The notes: generated from the sequence alone by a model not told the origin. A DNA stretch of 64,000 nt from Rhodospirillales bacterium (GCA_030744625.1 JASLQF010000065.1:62001-126000), one strand, 5' to 3'; positions 19,289 to 28,324 are shown, counted from the first letter of the stretch. Translations and numbers: made by a program.

Positions 19289-20098
19289 ATGGACAAGAAG
19301 ACATTCCTGATCGATGTCGACAAGTGCTCCGGCTGCAGGCTGTGCATGATCGTCTGCAAGGACGAGCACGTTGGAAGCGGCTATTCACCCTGGACCAAGC
19401 CTCAGCCCGACACCGGGCAGTTCTGGATCGATGTCCATTCGCTGGAAAGGGGGCGGATCCCCAGAGTTCGGATGTCGTATCTGCCTGTTCTTTGCCAGCA
19501 CTGTGAAAATGCACCCTGCGTCAAGGCGTGCGCCGAGGCAGCCATCAAGACCAGGAGCGATGGTCTGGTATGGATAGACCCCGCGCCATGCACGGGCTGC
19601 GGGCTCTGTCAAACGGCGTGCCCTTACGACGTTATCTATATGAACGGTGATCTGAAGATTGCCCAGAAGTGCACGGGCTGCGCACACCGCGTAGACGAAG
19701 GGGCCTTGCCGAGATGTGCCGAGGTCTGTCCGCACGACGTCATCGTCTTCGGTGACGTTGAAAACGGCAAGACCCTGAAAGTCTATCACCCTGAATACCA
19801 AACCGGGCCGAGGGTCTATTGGAAGGGCCTGCCAAAGCCGTGGATCGCGGGTACGGTGATAGACGCGCTCAGCGACGAGGTGATTTCGGGCGTGGCGATC
19901 ACTTCGGTGGATCTATTCGAGGACGCATCGGTCACCGTCCTTTCGGACGAGTTCGGTGACTTCTGGATAAGGGGCATGGAGAAAGACCGAAAGTACCGGG
20001 TCGAGATCAGAAAGGAAGGCTACCAGGACTTCCTTTCAATCGTCACCACGGATGGCGATCAGGACGTGGGGACCGTCGGTCTGAAAAGGACACCGTGA
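19289..20098 (+). CDS. 4Fe-4S dicluster-type subunit with C-terminal Cna_B/carboxypeptidase-regulatory-like beta domain; transhydroxylase small subunit-like
   Basis: 16 Cys in four 4Fe-4S motifs; C-terminal domain AGTVIDALSDEVISGVAITS...DEFGDFWIRGMEKDRKYRVEIRKEGY. Confidence 0.84.
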   Translation: MDKKTFLIDVDKCSGCRLCMIVCKDEHVGSGYSPWTKPQPDTGQFWIDVHSLERGRIPRVRMSYLPVLCQHCENAPCVKACAEAAIKTRSDGLVWIDPAPCTGCGLCQTACPYDVIYMNGDLKIAQKCTGCAHRVDEGALPRCAEVCPHDVIVFGDVENGKTLKVYHPEYQTGPRVYWKGLPKPWIAGTVIDALSDEVISGVAITSVDLFEDASVTVLSDEFGDFWIRGMEKDRKYRVEIRKEGYQDFLSIVTTDGDQDVGTVGLKRTP

Positions 20099-20148
20099 GC
20101 CAGCCGATGGGACAAAGCCGGCCCCGCTTGCTCCCGTAATCGACGACC

Positions 20149-21264
20149 TCAGTGACCGGCCCGCGCCGCCCGCGCCAGGGCGCGTATGTTTTCGGCCGGC
20201 GCCTTGAAAGGAATTTCGCACCCCGTACTGAGCACGAAGGGCGCGCCGCGGGCGCTCTCGATACAGGCGCGCGCTTCACGGAACACTTCCTCGGGACTCG
20301 CCCCCAGGAGCACCTGGGTATTGTCGACGTTGCCGACCCAGGCAACGGCGCGGGCCGTGTCGCGAGGACGCAGGCAGTATCGATCCAGGCAGGCGTTGGC
20401 CGAGGTGTGCTTCGCATGGCAGTCCCAGCCGTGCTCGGCGCCGATGGCGCGAACGTCACCGTAGGCAAAGCTGATGGCATCGATATCGAGTTCGAGGATC
20501 TCTTCAAGGTAGGGGGTGTTGGAGCAGTTGTGCTCGATGAGGAACACCTCCGGTGCCTCCCGGCGGGCCGTCTCGAGGAGGCGCCTGTGATAGGGCAACA
20601 CGAAACGATCCAGATGATGAGGCCCCATCAGCTCGCGGCAGACACCCGGGTTCTCGAAGAGCACCGCGTCACAGGCACCGGTGCGCAGGATGGCCAGCAA
20701 GTAACGTTCCGTGCCTTCGGTGACGCGCTGGAAAAGGGATTCGACGTACGGGGGATCATTGATGAAGTCCGTCAACAGCTTCGCCATGCCGCGCAGCTCG
20801 CAGGCAACCAGGAACGGGGACACGACCAGGGCCACGATGAACAGGTCGTCGCCCGAGCGTTGACGCAACCGGCTCAGGGCATCGAGGACCAGCGGCATGC
20901 GTCCGCTGCTCGACGGATCCGGGTCGGACAGGCGAGCCAGGTTGCGGTCTTCCTCCAGGGGGCGCCCGGTCACGCGAGGGTAGTAATCTTCCAGCTTCTC
21001 GATACGGCAGCCGAAGGCCTCCGCTTCGACCGTGAGACATCCCCACGGAACCATGGCGCTGTCGTGCTCGAACAATTCGGCCGCCGCCGCCTGTGTCGCG
21101 GCCATCAGGTGCGGATCGCCATAGGCCTCGTTCATGCGCCTTCCCACATGCCCGAGCACGTGCCGTGCTCCGCCCAGGAACAGGTAGGCAAGCGCCGGGC
21201 GATCCGTTGGCTGGCCCCGCAAGGCGCGCCTCATGCGCTCCCTTGAAGTCAAGTTTCCCGGCAT
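20149..21264 (-). CDS. Uroporphyrinogen decarboxylase (URO-D) family methyltransferase (MtaA/MtbA/CmuA-like)
   Basis: 371 aa; LTSRERMRRALRGQPTDRPAL start, IEHNC and STGCEIP Zn-ligand-like motifs. Confidence 0.85.
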   Translation of the reverse strand: MPGNLTSRERMRRALRGQPTDRPALAYLFLGGARHVLGHVGRRMNEAYGDPHLMAATQAAAAELFEHDSAMVPWGCLTVEAEAFGCRIEKLEDYYPRVTGRPLEEDRNLARLSDPDPSSSGRMPLVLDALSRLRQRSGDDLFIVALVVSPFLVACELRGMAKLLTDFINDPPYVESLFQRVTEGTERYLLAILRTGACDAVLFENPGVCRELMGPHHLDRFVLPYHRRLLETARREAPEVFLIEHNCSNTPYLEEILELDIDAISFAYGDVRAIGAEHGWDCHAKHTSANACLDRYCLRPRDTARAVAWVGNVDNTQVLLGASPEEVFREARACIESARGAPFVLSTGCEIPFKAPAENIRALARAARAGH

Positions 21265-21292
21265 CGGTGTTCTCCAGTTATTCGAATAGGCT

Positions 21293-23275
21293 CTACGGGT
21301 CGATGGGGGCGCTCGACGCGGGCCGGGGCTCCGGAATATCGACGACCGAGGCGAGACTGGGGAATGGGTCCAAGCCGTGGGGGATCGCCATGGCCGTCAC
21401 GAAATATTCTTGGAACTGCTTGTCGGCCGCGGTTTCCACCTTTTCGACGCGCCGCACCAGTGCTTCGATCTCGTCCCGCGCCCGACGGCTCACGAGGGCG
21501 ATTCGGGCGCCGGTGCCGGCGGCGTTGCCGGCCGAACTCACCCTGGCAAGATCGCAGTCGGGGATCATCCCCAGCACCATGGCGTGCATGGGGTCGATGG
21601 TGCTGCCGAAAGCACCCGCCAAGACGATGCGGTGGACCGCCTCCACCCCCATCCGGTCCATGAGAAGGCGCGCCCCGGCATAGAGCGCGCCCTTGGCAAG
21701 CTGAATGTTGCGGACATCGGTCTGGGTAATCCTCAGTTCGGGAGGGCCGGCATGGAGGCGATAGGCGAAGGCACGGCCGTCGCCGACAACGTGCGGACCG
21801 CGCTCGGCGCAGCCACCGTCGATCAGGCCGCTGGCGGAGATGATTCCGGCGAGGAACATTTCCGCCACCGCCTCGATGATGCCCGAGCCGCAGACGCCGG
21901 TCACACCGACATCGGGGATGGCTTCGTCGAAGCCGGGCTGGTCCGACCACTTGTCGCATCCGATCACCTTGAAGCGCGGGGCCAGGGTCTCCGGGTCGAT
22001 GCGGACCCGCTCGATGGCGCCCGGCGCGCCGCGTTGACCACAACTGATCTGCGCCCCTTCGAAAGCCGGACCGGTGGGGCTCGAACAGGCGAGCAGACGT
22101 TCGCGGTTGCCGAGGATGATCTCGGCATTGGTGCCGACGTCGACGATCAGCATCAGTTCCTCGGATTCATGCGGCGCTTCGGAAAGCAGCACGGCGGCGG
22201 TGTCGGCGCCGACATGCCCGGCGATACAGGGGAGAAAATAGGCCCGGGCCGCCGGATGGAGGTCGAGGTCGAGCTCCGCGGCCTCGATCGTCACCGAGGT
22301 GTCGACGACCAGGGGAAAGGGCGCCCGGCCCAGTTGCAAGGGATCTATCCCGAGCACGATGTGATGCATGATCGGATTGCCGACGAAGGTGGCCTCGACC
22401 AGGTCGGCGCATTCGATTCCCGCCGCGCGCGCCGTCTCGGCGGCCAGCTGTCCGATCGCCTGGCGCACCATGGCGGTCAGCTGGGCGGCGGTACCGGGGT
22501 TGAGCTGAACATAGGAAACGCGGCTTATCACATCCTCGCCGAAGCGGATCTGCGGGTTCATCGTCCCGGCGGCGGCGATCACGTCGCCGGTCGTCAAATC
22601 GCAGAGATGGGCGGCGATGGTTGACGTTCCCACGTCGACGGCCAACCCGAAAACGCGGTCGCGGAATCCGGGCCAGACGCCGAGCAGGCGGCTCCCTTCG
22701 TGGAGCGCCACGGTGACCTTCCAGTCCCCCTGCCTGAGCGCCTTCGGCAGCTCACGCAGGAAGCCGGCGTCATAGTCCAGTCCGGTGATGTGCCATTGTT
22801 CTCCGAGCCCCCGTTGAAGACGCCCGAGGTCGCTCTCCTGGTCGTCGATGGTGGGTTCGGTGAGTTCGACGTAATGAAGCCGCACCACCGGGTCGACTTT
22901 GACGGCGCGGATTTCGGGGCGTTTGCGGACGATCTGCTTGTGGAGTTGACTTTCCGTCGGCACGTCGATGACCGCGTCACCCATGATCCGCGCCGCGCAA
23001 CTCAAGCGGCGGCCGGCGGCGAGACCTTCGAGCCGGGCATAGCTCGCCTCGACCTCGCCGATGGGCGTCAGGTGGCTTTCCCTCGAGGTGATCCCCAACT
23101 TGGCGTGCTCGCCGGTCGCCAGGGTCACCTGACAACGGCCGCAGATGCCGCGGCCGCCACAGACGGAATCGATGTCCACGCCGAGGCTGCGCGCCGCCGC
23201 CAAGACCGATGTGCCGACGGGAAACCGGCGCCGCCGACCAGACGGCATAAAGACGATCAAGGCATCATCAGGCAC
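21293..23275 (-). CDS. RACE-type reductive activator of corrinoid proteins (2Fe-2S + DUF4445/ASKHA)
   Basis: CGGRGICGRCQ...LSCAAR 2Fe-2S; VFGLAVDVGTSTIAAHLCDL, VDVGTNAEIILGN, CGSGIIEAVAEM; GTG start at 23275 overlapping upstream stop. Confidence 0.9.
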   Translation of the reverse strand: MPDDALIVFMPSGRRRRFPVGTSVLAAARSLGVDIDSVCGGRGICGRCQVTLATGEHAKLGITSRESHLTPIGEVEASYARLEGLAAGRRLSCAARIMGDAVIDVPTESQLHKQIVRKRPEIRAVKVDPVVRLHYVELTEPTIDDQESDLGRLQRGLGEQWHITGLDYDAGFLRELPKALRQGDWKVTVALHEGSRLLGVWPGFRDRVFGLAVDVGTSTIAAHLCDLTTGDVIAAAGTMNPQIRFGEDVISRVSYVQLNPGTAAQLTAMVRQAIGQLAAETARAAGIECADLVEATFVGNPIMHHIVLGIDPLQLGRAPFPLVVDTSVTIEAAELDLDLHPAARAYFLPCIAGHVGADTAAVLLSEAPHESEELMLIVDVGTNAEIILGNRERLLACSSPTGPAFEGAQISCGQRGAPGAIERVRIDPETLAPRFKVIGCDKWSDQPGFDEAIPDVGVTGVCGSGIIEAVAEMFLAGIISASGLIDGGCAERGPHVVGDGRAFAYRLHAGPPELRITQTDVRNIQLAKGALYAGARLLMDRMGVEAVHRIVLAGAFGSTIDPMHAMVLGMIPDCDLARVSSAGNAAGTGARIALVSRRARDEIEALVRRVEKVETAADKQFQEYFVTAMAIPHGLDPFPSLASVVDIPEPRPASSAPIDP

Positions 23276-24167
23276 TTTCGACCTGCCGGCCGGCGGCGTT
23301 CCGGGCACGTGCCGCGGACAATCGCCGCGACCTTTTGATCCATCGTTTGCACATGGGGTCCAGGGTGCAAATGACCTCGGCGCCCATGATGCCGGCGATG
23401 GTGTCTTCATGGAGCGGGTTGACAATTGCCGATGTCAGGCCGGCGCCGATCAGCATGGACAGGAAGGCACTGTTGAGGCTCGTTCGTTCAGGCAGGCCGA
23501 AACTGACGTTGGAAGCCCCGCAGGTGGTGTTGAGTTCGAGCTCCTCGTGGACCCTTCGCACCACCGTCAAGGCGGATTTGCCGGCCGCGTTGACGGCGCC
23601 GACGGGCATTACCAGCGGGTCGATGACCACGTCCGAGGCGGGGATGCCGTGATCGGCGGCGCGTTCGACGATCTTCTTGGCCACGGCGAACCGCTCGTCG
23701 GGGTTCTCGGAAATGCCGGCCTCGTCGTTGCAAATGGCGACGACCGCGGCGCCGTGCTTCTTGACCAATGGCAGCACGCTCTCCAGCCGCTCCTCCTCCC
23801 CGGTGACGGAATTGACCAGGGCCTTGCCGTCATAGACCGAGAGTCCGGCGGCCAGCGCCGCCGGGTCGGACGAATCGATGCACAGCGGCACGTCGGTGAC
23901 CGACAGCACCAATTCGACGACCTCCTTCATGACCTTGGGTTCGTCGGCCATGGGAACGCCGGCGTTGACGTCGAGCACATGGGCACCGGCCTCAACCTGC
24001 GCCAGCGCATCCGCTTGGACGCGGCTGTAATCTCCAGCCGCCATCTCTTCGGCGAGCTTTTTCCGCCCCGTGGGATTAATACGCTCCCCCACGATGACGA
24101 AAGGATGGGCCGGTCCGATGATCACTTCCTTGGTGGCGGAGCTCAGAAGGGTTTCCGTCATTGTCAT
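23268..24167 (-). CDS. Pterin-binding methyltransferase (MtrH/AcsE/DHPS-like; methylcobamide:tetrahydrofolate methyltransferase)
   Basis: FVIVGERINPTGRKKLAEEM, GAHVLDVNAGVP, DVPLCIDSSDPAALAAGL. Confidence 0.9.
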   Translation of the reverse strand: MTMTETLLSSATKEVIIGPAHPFVIVGERINPTGRKKLAEEMAAGDYSRVQADALAQVEAGAHVLDVNAGVPMADEPKVMKEVVELVLSVTDVPLCIDSSDPAALAAGLSVYDGKALVNSVTGEEERLESVLPLVKKHGAAVVAICNDEAGISENPDERFAVAKKIVERAADHGIPASDVVIDPLVMPVGAVNAAGKSALTVVRRVHEELELNTTCGASNVSFGLPERTSLNSAFLSMLIGAGLTSAIVNPLHEDTIAGIMGAEVICTLDPMCKRWIKRSRRLSAARARNAAGRQVESA

Positions 24168-25168
24168 TCCTTTCCCTCGGTGGATCTTTGCAAGGGGCGC
24201 CGTGAGCCGCGGGTCTTGAGGACGCCGGACGCCCTGATGATCTCGGAGACCAGTTCTTCCTGGCGATATGCCATAACGTGGACCCCGGCGACGCCCTTTA
24301 TTTCGGAGATCCGCTGGATGAGTTCGATGCAGATGTTCTTGCCTTCGAGCCTCTGGTCCTTGGCCCCCTCGAGACGGGAAATGGTCGCGTCCGGAATGTG
24401 GACGCCGGGCACCTTTGAACGCATCCACCGGGCTCCCCGCGCCGACGCCAGCGGCCCCACGCCGACCAGGATGAAACAGCGCTCGTCGAGGCCCAGGTGG
24501 CGGACCCTTTCCATGTAGCGTTCCAGGATCGGGACATCGAAACAGTACTGGGTCTGCACGAACTGCGCCCCCGCCGCGATTTTTTTGGCGAGCCGCTGCG
24601 GCCGCCACTCGTAAGGCGGGGCGAAGGGGTTGGCGGCGGCCCCGATAAAAAGCTCCGGCGCCTCCGTAATCTTGCGCCCTGACAGAAAGCAGCTCTCGTC
24701 GCGCATGGTCCTGATCGTTTTCAGCAATGACATGCAGTCCAGATCAAACACCGGCTTGGCATTCGGCTGATCGCCGACCTCGACGCCATCGCCGCTCAGG
24801 CAAAGGATGCTGTGGACACCCATGGCCGCCGCCGCCAGCACGTCACCCTGGATGGCGATCCGATTGCGATCGCGGCACGAAATCTGCATCACCGTGGAGT
24901 ACCCGGCACGGGTGAGCAACGCGCATATCCCCAGGCTCGACATGTGGCAGTTGGCGCCCGACGCATCCGTGGCGTTGACCGCGTCGCAGACCTGGGAAAG
25001 CACCAGGGCCCGCCTGTAGGTTTCTTCCGGGTCGGCGGAATCCGGCGGGTTGAGTTCGGCGGTCAGGGCAAATCTGCCGGACCGCAGGACCCTCTCCAGC
25101 CGCCCGCGCGAGGAGTGCCCCGGCAAAACGGGGTAGGACGCCGGGGTATCGTTCGTATAGGCGCTCAT
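24164..25168 (-). CDS. Methylenetetrahydrofolate reductase (MetF-like)
   Basis: FALTAELNPPDSADPEETYRRA, LCLSGDGVEVGDQPNAKPVFDLD, AGAQFVQTQYCFDVPILERYMERV; overlaps neighbours by 4 bp. Confidence 0.9.
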   Translation of the reverse strand: MSAYTNDTPASYPVLPGHSSRGRLERVLRSGRFALTAELNPPDSADPEETYRRALVLSQVCDAVNATDASGANCHMSSLGICALLTRAGYSTVMQISCRDRNRIAIQGDVLAAAAMGVHSILCLSGDGVEVGDQPNAKPVFDLDCMSLLKTIRTMRDESCFLSGRKITEAPELFIGAAANPFAPPYEWRPQRLAKKIAAGAQFVQTQYCFDVPILERYMERVRHLGLDERCFILVGVGPLASARGARWMRSKVPGVHIPDATISRLEGAKDQRLEGKNICIELIQRISEIKGVAGVHVMAYRQEELVSEIIRASGVLKTRGSRRPLQRSTEGKE

Positions 25169-25647
25169 TCCCGGCCTTCGCCACCGTTAGCGGCCGTCGC
25201 CGCGAGCATCTTCTCGCGGCTCAGCCGCAACCACGAAGACGAACCCTGGTGGCGGTGGTCGACCGGTCCTTGGAACTTCATGATCGCCTCGCCGTCGCCC
25301 ATTCTCCGGCTGCCCGCCCAGGCCTCGACCCAAACGCACCGCATATCCGGTTCGACCTCGCAGGTGCCGTCCGGGCGAACCCCGCCGCAAGGTCCGTTGC
25401 GCAGGGATTTGGGGCAGTTCATCGGGCAGGTCATGCCGGTGGCGACGAGGATGCAGTGGCCGCACATCCGGCAATCGAAAAGGGCTCCCTTGAACCACGC
25501 CTCGAGCGCCGCTACGGGCTTCTCGAGGCGCCCATGGCCGATCCGCCGCCATAGAGGGTCCAGCGCCTGGAATATGCGGAGAAAGACGGTGTAGACGGCC
25601 TCAAGCGCGCCGGCTCTTCGCGTCGCCCAAAGCCGCACGACATACAT
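25165..25647 (-). CDS. MetV-like methylenetetrahydrofolate reductase accessory protein (MTHFR C-terminal Zn-binding domain)
   Basis: CRMCGHCILVATGMTCPMNCPKSLRNGPCGGVRPDGTCEVEPDMRCVWVEAW. Confidence 0.87.
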   Translation of the reverse strand: MYVVRLWATRRAGALEAVYTVFLRIFQALDPLWRRIGHGRLEKPVAALEAWFKGALFDCRMCGHCILVATGMTCPMNCPKSLRNGPCGGVRPDGTCEVEPDMRCVWVEAWAGSRRMGDGEAIMKFQGPVDHRHQGSSSWLRLSREKMLAATAANGGEGRE

Positions 25648-25728
25648 GAATTCAGCCTCCCAGGCTCGTGCCGCGGCACCGCCCGCGGCTTCCATGCGAA
25701 ACGATCGGGCACACCAATTCTTCCGGCC

Positions 25729-26349
25729 CTACCGTCTTTGCTCCCGGAGAAACTTTTCGAAGTCACCGTAGCCCGTGAAGCGCATTTCGAATTCGAGACC
25801 CAAGGTCTCGGCGGCCGCTTCCGCCTTGGCCTTGAGGGCGAGATCGTCGCTTTGGGCCAGATAGACGAGCTTCTTGTACTTGCCGAAATACGTCGAGCGA
25901 AGTTCGGGGTAGCGGTCGAGCCCCAATCCCTTGACCACCAGCCGTTCGAAGTGCTGGGTCAGGAAATCGGTGAGGATGAAGGATCCGGGCTCGGCCTTCA
26001 TCATGGCCGCGAACGTGTCGGCGCCGGCAAACACCTCGTAACAATGCGCGCCCTTGATGCTTTCGACGCCTTCCTCATTCAGCATGTCCTCCAGCTGGCC
26101 ACCGGTGCCGCAGTCGCTGTACAGCACGACGATGCGCTCGCAGAGGTCACGGTTGGCCCGGATTTTCCGCCGCACGCCTTCGGGAATGCGTCCCGGGTCG
26201 TTGTGCAGATGGGCCGGCAGGCAATCGACGCGCATGTCGTCCCAGCCGTTGGCATCGATCATCGCGATGATTTCCCGGGCCACGGCCCCACAGCAGATGA
26301 TCAATGTGCCTGTCTTGTCGCCCGGCTTTTGGCGTGCCATTTGGCCCAT
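25729..26349 (-). CDS. DUF1638 family protein
   Basis: TLIICCGAVAREIIAMI, CLPAHLHNDPGRIPEGVRRKI, VLYSDCGTGGQLEDML. Confidence 0.83.
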   Translation of the reverse strand: MGQMARQKPGDKTGTLIICCGAVAREIIAMIDANGWDDMRVDCLPAHLHNDPGRIPEGVRRKIRANRDLCERIVVLYSDCGTGGQLEDMLNEEGVESIKGAHCYEVFAGADTFAAMMKAEPGSFILTDFLTQHFERLVVKGLGLDRYPELRSTYFGKYKKLVYLAQSDDLALKAKAEAAAETLGLEFEMRFTGYGDFEKFLREQRR

Positions 26350-26367
26350 GTTGCGCGGTCTTCCCGG

Positions 26368-27531
26368 TTACGCGGCCTTGCCATAGGAATGGCTCAGGCC
26401 CTCGTCGAACATGGCGACGATGTTTTCCGGCGGCACCTCGGGCTGGATGTTGTGCACGGTGTTCAGAATGTAGCCGCCACCCTTGCCCAGCACGTCGATG
26501 ATGCGGCGCGTCTCGGCGCGAACCTCTTCCGGCGTTCCGAAGGGCAGGATCTGCTGGGTGTTGATGCCGCCCCAGAACGTCATGCGGTCGCCGAAGGCCT
26601 CCTTCAGGCCTGCCGGCTCCATGTCCCTGGCCGTCACCTGGACCGGGTTGAGGGCATCGATCCCGATGTCGATCAGGTGTTCGATGAAGGGGTAGGCCGA
26701 CCCGCAACAGTGATAGCAGATCTTGACGTCGGCTCGCGACTTGACGGTCTCGACCATGCGCCGGTGCCGCGGCTTGATGTACTTGGCGTAAATGTTCTCG
26801 GGATCGAACATGCATCCTTCCTGGGTGCCCAGATCCTCGCCGAAATACACGATGTCGATGTTTTCCGGACCGGCGGCTTCGATCATCCTCTCCGCCGTGC
26901 CCACCCAGAAGTCGGTGAGCTTGTCCATGAGAAGGCACCAGGCCTCGCGATTCTTGTATAGGTCCTTGAGATAGGGCTCGAAACCCCGCATGGCATAGCC
27001 GCGGTGAACGACGCCGCCGGGAAGGTAAAGGCAGACCGCGTGGTCACCCTGTTCCATGATTTCCTGGACCCGTTCCTTGACCCCTTTGACGAGTCCCGGG
27101 TTGTCGGGATCGGGCCAGTCGAAGGCTTCGATCGCCTCGATGGTCATCACGCCCTCGTAGAAAGGTCCGTCCTTGTGAAGGAAATGCTGGTCGATGGACC
27201 TCTCCGTGCGCTTCCACAGGACGTCGAATATGTCGACGTACGTGTTGGTGTCGATCCATTCCTGGTGTCCGCCCTCGTATCCCCCGGGCTGTACGTTGCG
27301 GGTGTCGACATCGAAGCGCCGCAACATCTCCTCGTGGGGGTGCGCGACCGAGTGAATGATCGACATGACCTCGGTTTCATGGTCGATGCCGAGGTGTTTC
27401 TTGAGTCTCTCGTAGGCGGGAAGGGTGATCGAGGTGAATTCCGCGCCGCCGAAATCGATGGGAACGCGATCCGGTTCCTCATGGTTCAGGGCGGCCATTA
27501 TGCGGTCCCTGTGCGTCCAAGCCATTGTCAT
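26368..27531 (-). CDS. URO-D family corrinoid methyltransferase (substrate methyltransferase candidate, MT-I)
   Basis: RDRIMAALNHEEPDRVPIDFGG; ICYHCCGSAYPFI; ILNTVHNIQPEVPPENI; adjacent to corrinoid protein. Confidence 0.87.
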   Translation of the reverse strand: MTMAWTHRDRIMAALNHEEPDRVPIDFGGAEFTSITLPAYERLKKHLGIDHETEVMSIIHSVAHPHEEMLRRFDVDTRNVQPGGYEGGHQEWIDTNTYVDIFDVLWKRTERSIDQHFLHKDGPFYEGVMTIEAIEAFDWPDPDNPGLVKGVKERVQEIMEQGDHAVCLYLPGGVVHRGYAMRGFEPYLKDLYKNREAWCLLMDKLTDFWVGTAERMIEAAGPENIDIVYFGEDLGTQEGCMFDPENIYAKYIKPRHRRMVETVKSRADVKICYHCCGSAYPFIEHLIDIGIDALNPVQVTARDMEPAGLKEAFGDRMTFWGGINTQQILPFGTPEEVRAETRRIIDVLGKGGGYILNTVHNIQPEVPPENIVAMFDEGLSHSYGKAA

Positions 27532-27604
27532 GTTCCTTCCACATCTGTGCCGGTCAGGTCGGCCGGGATCATTACGCTCCGCGTGCCGGCGGCGGCACCG
27601 AGGT

Positions 27605-28243
27605 TCAGTCCCCGACCAAGGTCCGCGCCAGGGCGACCGCGCCGGGGGCATCGAGGCCGTACCCGTGGGCACCGATTTTATCGGCGTAATTCTGGTTTAT
27701 GGGTGGACCGCCGACCATCACCTTGATGTTCAGGTTGCGGTTCTCATTGGCCTCGCTAATCGCCGCCACGGCCTTTTCCATCTCCGGCATGGAGGTGGTG
27801 AGCAGGCTCGACAAGGCGATGATGTCGGCCTCGTTCTCCTGGGCGGTGGTGATGAAGGTCTCGGCATCCACGTCGACGCCCAGGTCGACGACACGGAAAC
27901 CCCCACCCTCGAGCATCAACCCCACCAGGTTCTTGCCGATGTCGTGAAGGTCGCCCCTGACGGTTCCGAGGACGACCGTGCCCGCCGGTTTGGTCCCGGT
28001 GCCGACGAGATGGGGCCGGAGGACATCGAGCCCGGCCTGCACGGCTTCCGCCGCCATCAGCATTTCCGGGACGAAAAGCGTGCCGCCGCTGAACTGCTTG
28101 CCGATCATGTCCATGGCGGCGATCATTCCCTCGTCGAGGATGGTCTTGACATCGGTTCCCGCGTCAAGCTCCTGATTTATGAGTTCGACGACCCTCGTGT
28201 CGTCGTACTCCATGACCGCATCATAAATTTCCTGGATTGCCAT
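27605..28243 (-). CDS. Corrinoid (B12-binding) methyl-carrier protein (MtbC/MttC/OdmA-like)
   Basis: GTVRGDLHDIGKNLVGLMLEGGGFRVVDLG with DxHxxG cobalamin motif; N-terminal helical cap; ATG at 28243. Confidence 0.94.
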   Translation of the reverse strand: MAIQEIYDAVMEYDDTRVVELINQELDAGTDVKTILDEGMIAAMDMIGKQFSGGTLFVPEMLMAAEAVQAGLDVLRPHLVGTGTKPAGTVVLGTVRGDLHDIGKNLVGLMLEGGGFRVVDLGVDVDAETFITTAQENEADIIALSSLLTTSMPEMEKAVAAISEANENRNLNIKVMVGGPPINQNYADKIGAHGYGLDAPGAVALARTLVGD

Positions 28244-28324
28244 TTCATTCCCTTCTTTCGGCCCTGCTGGCGGGGCCACGGGCACCGAGAGCGCGCGCAG
28301 TATACCCTTTCCAAGAACCCCCCG

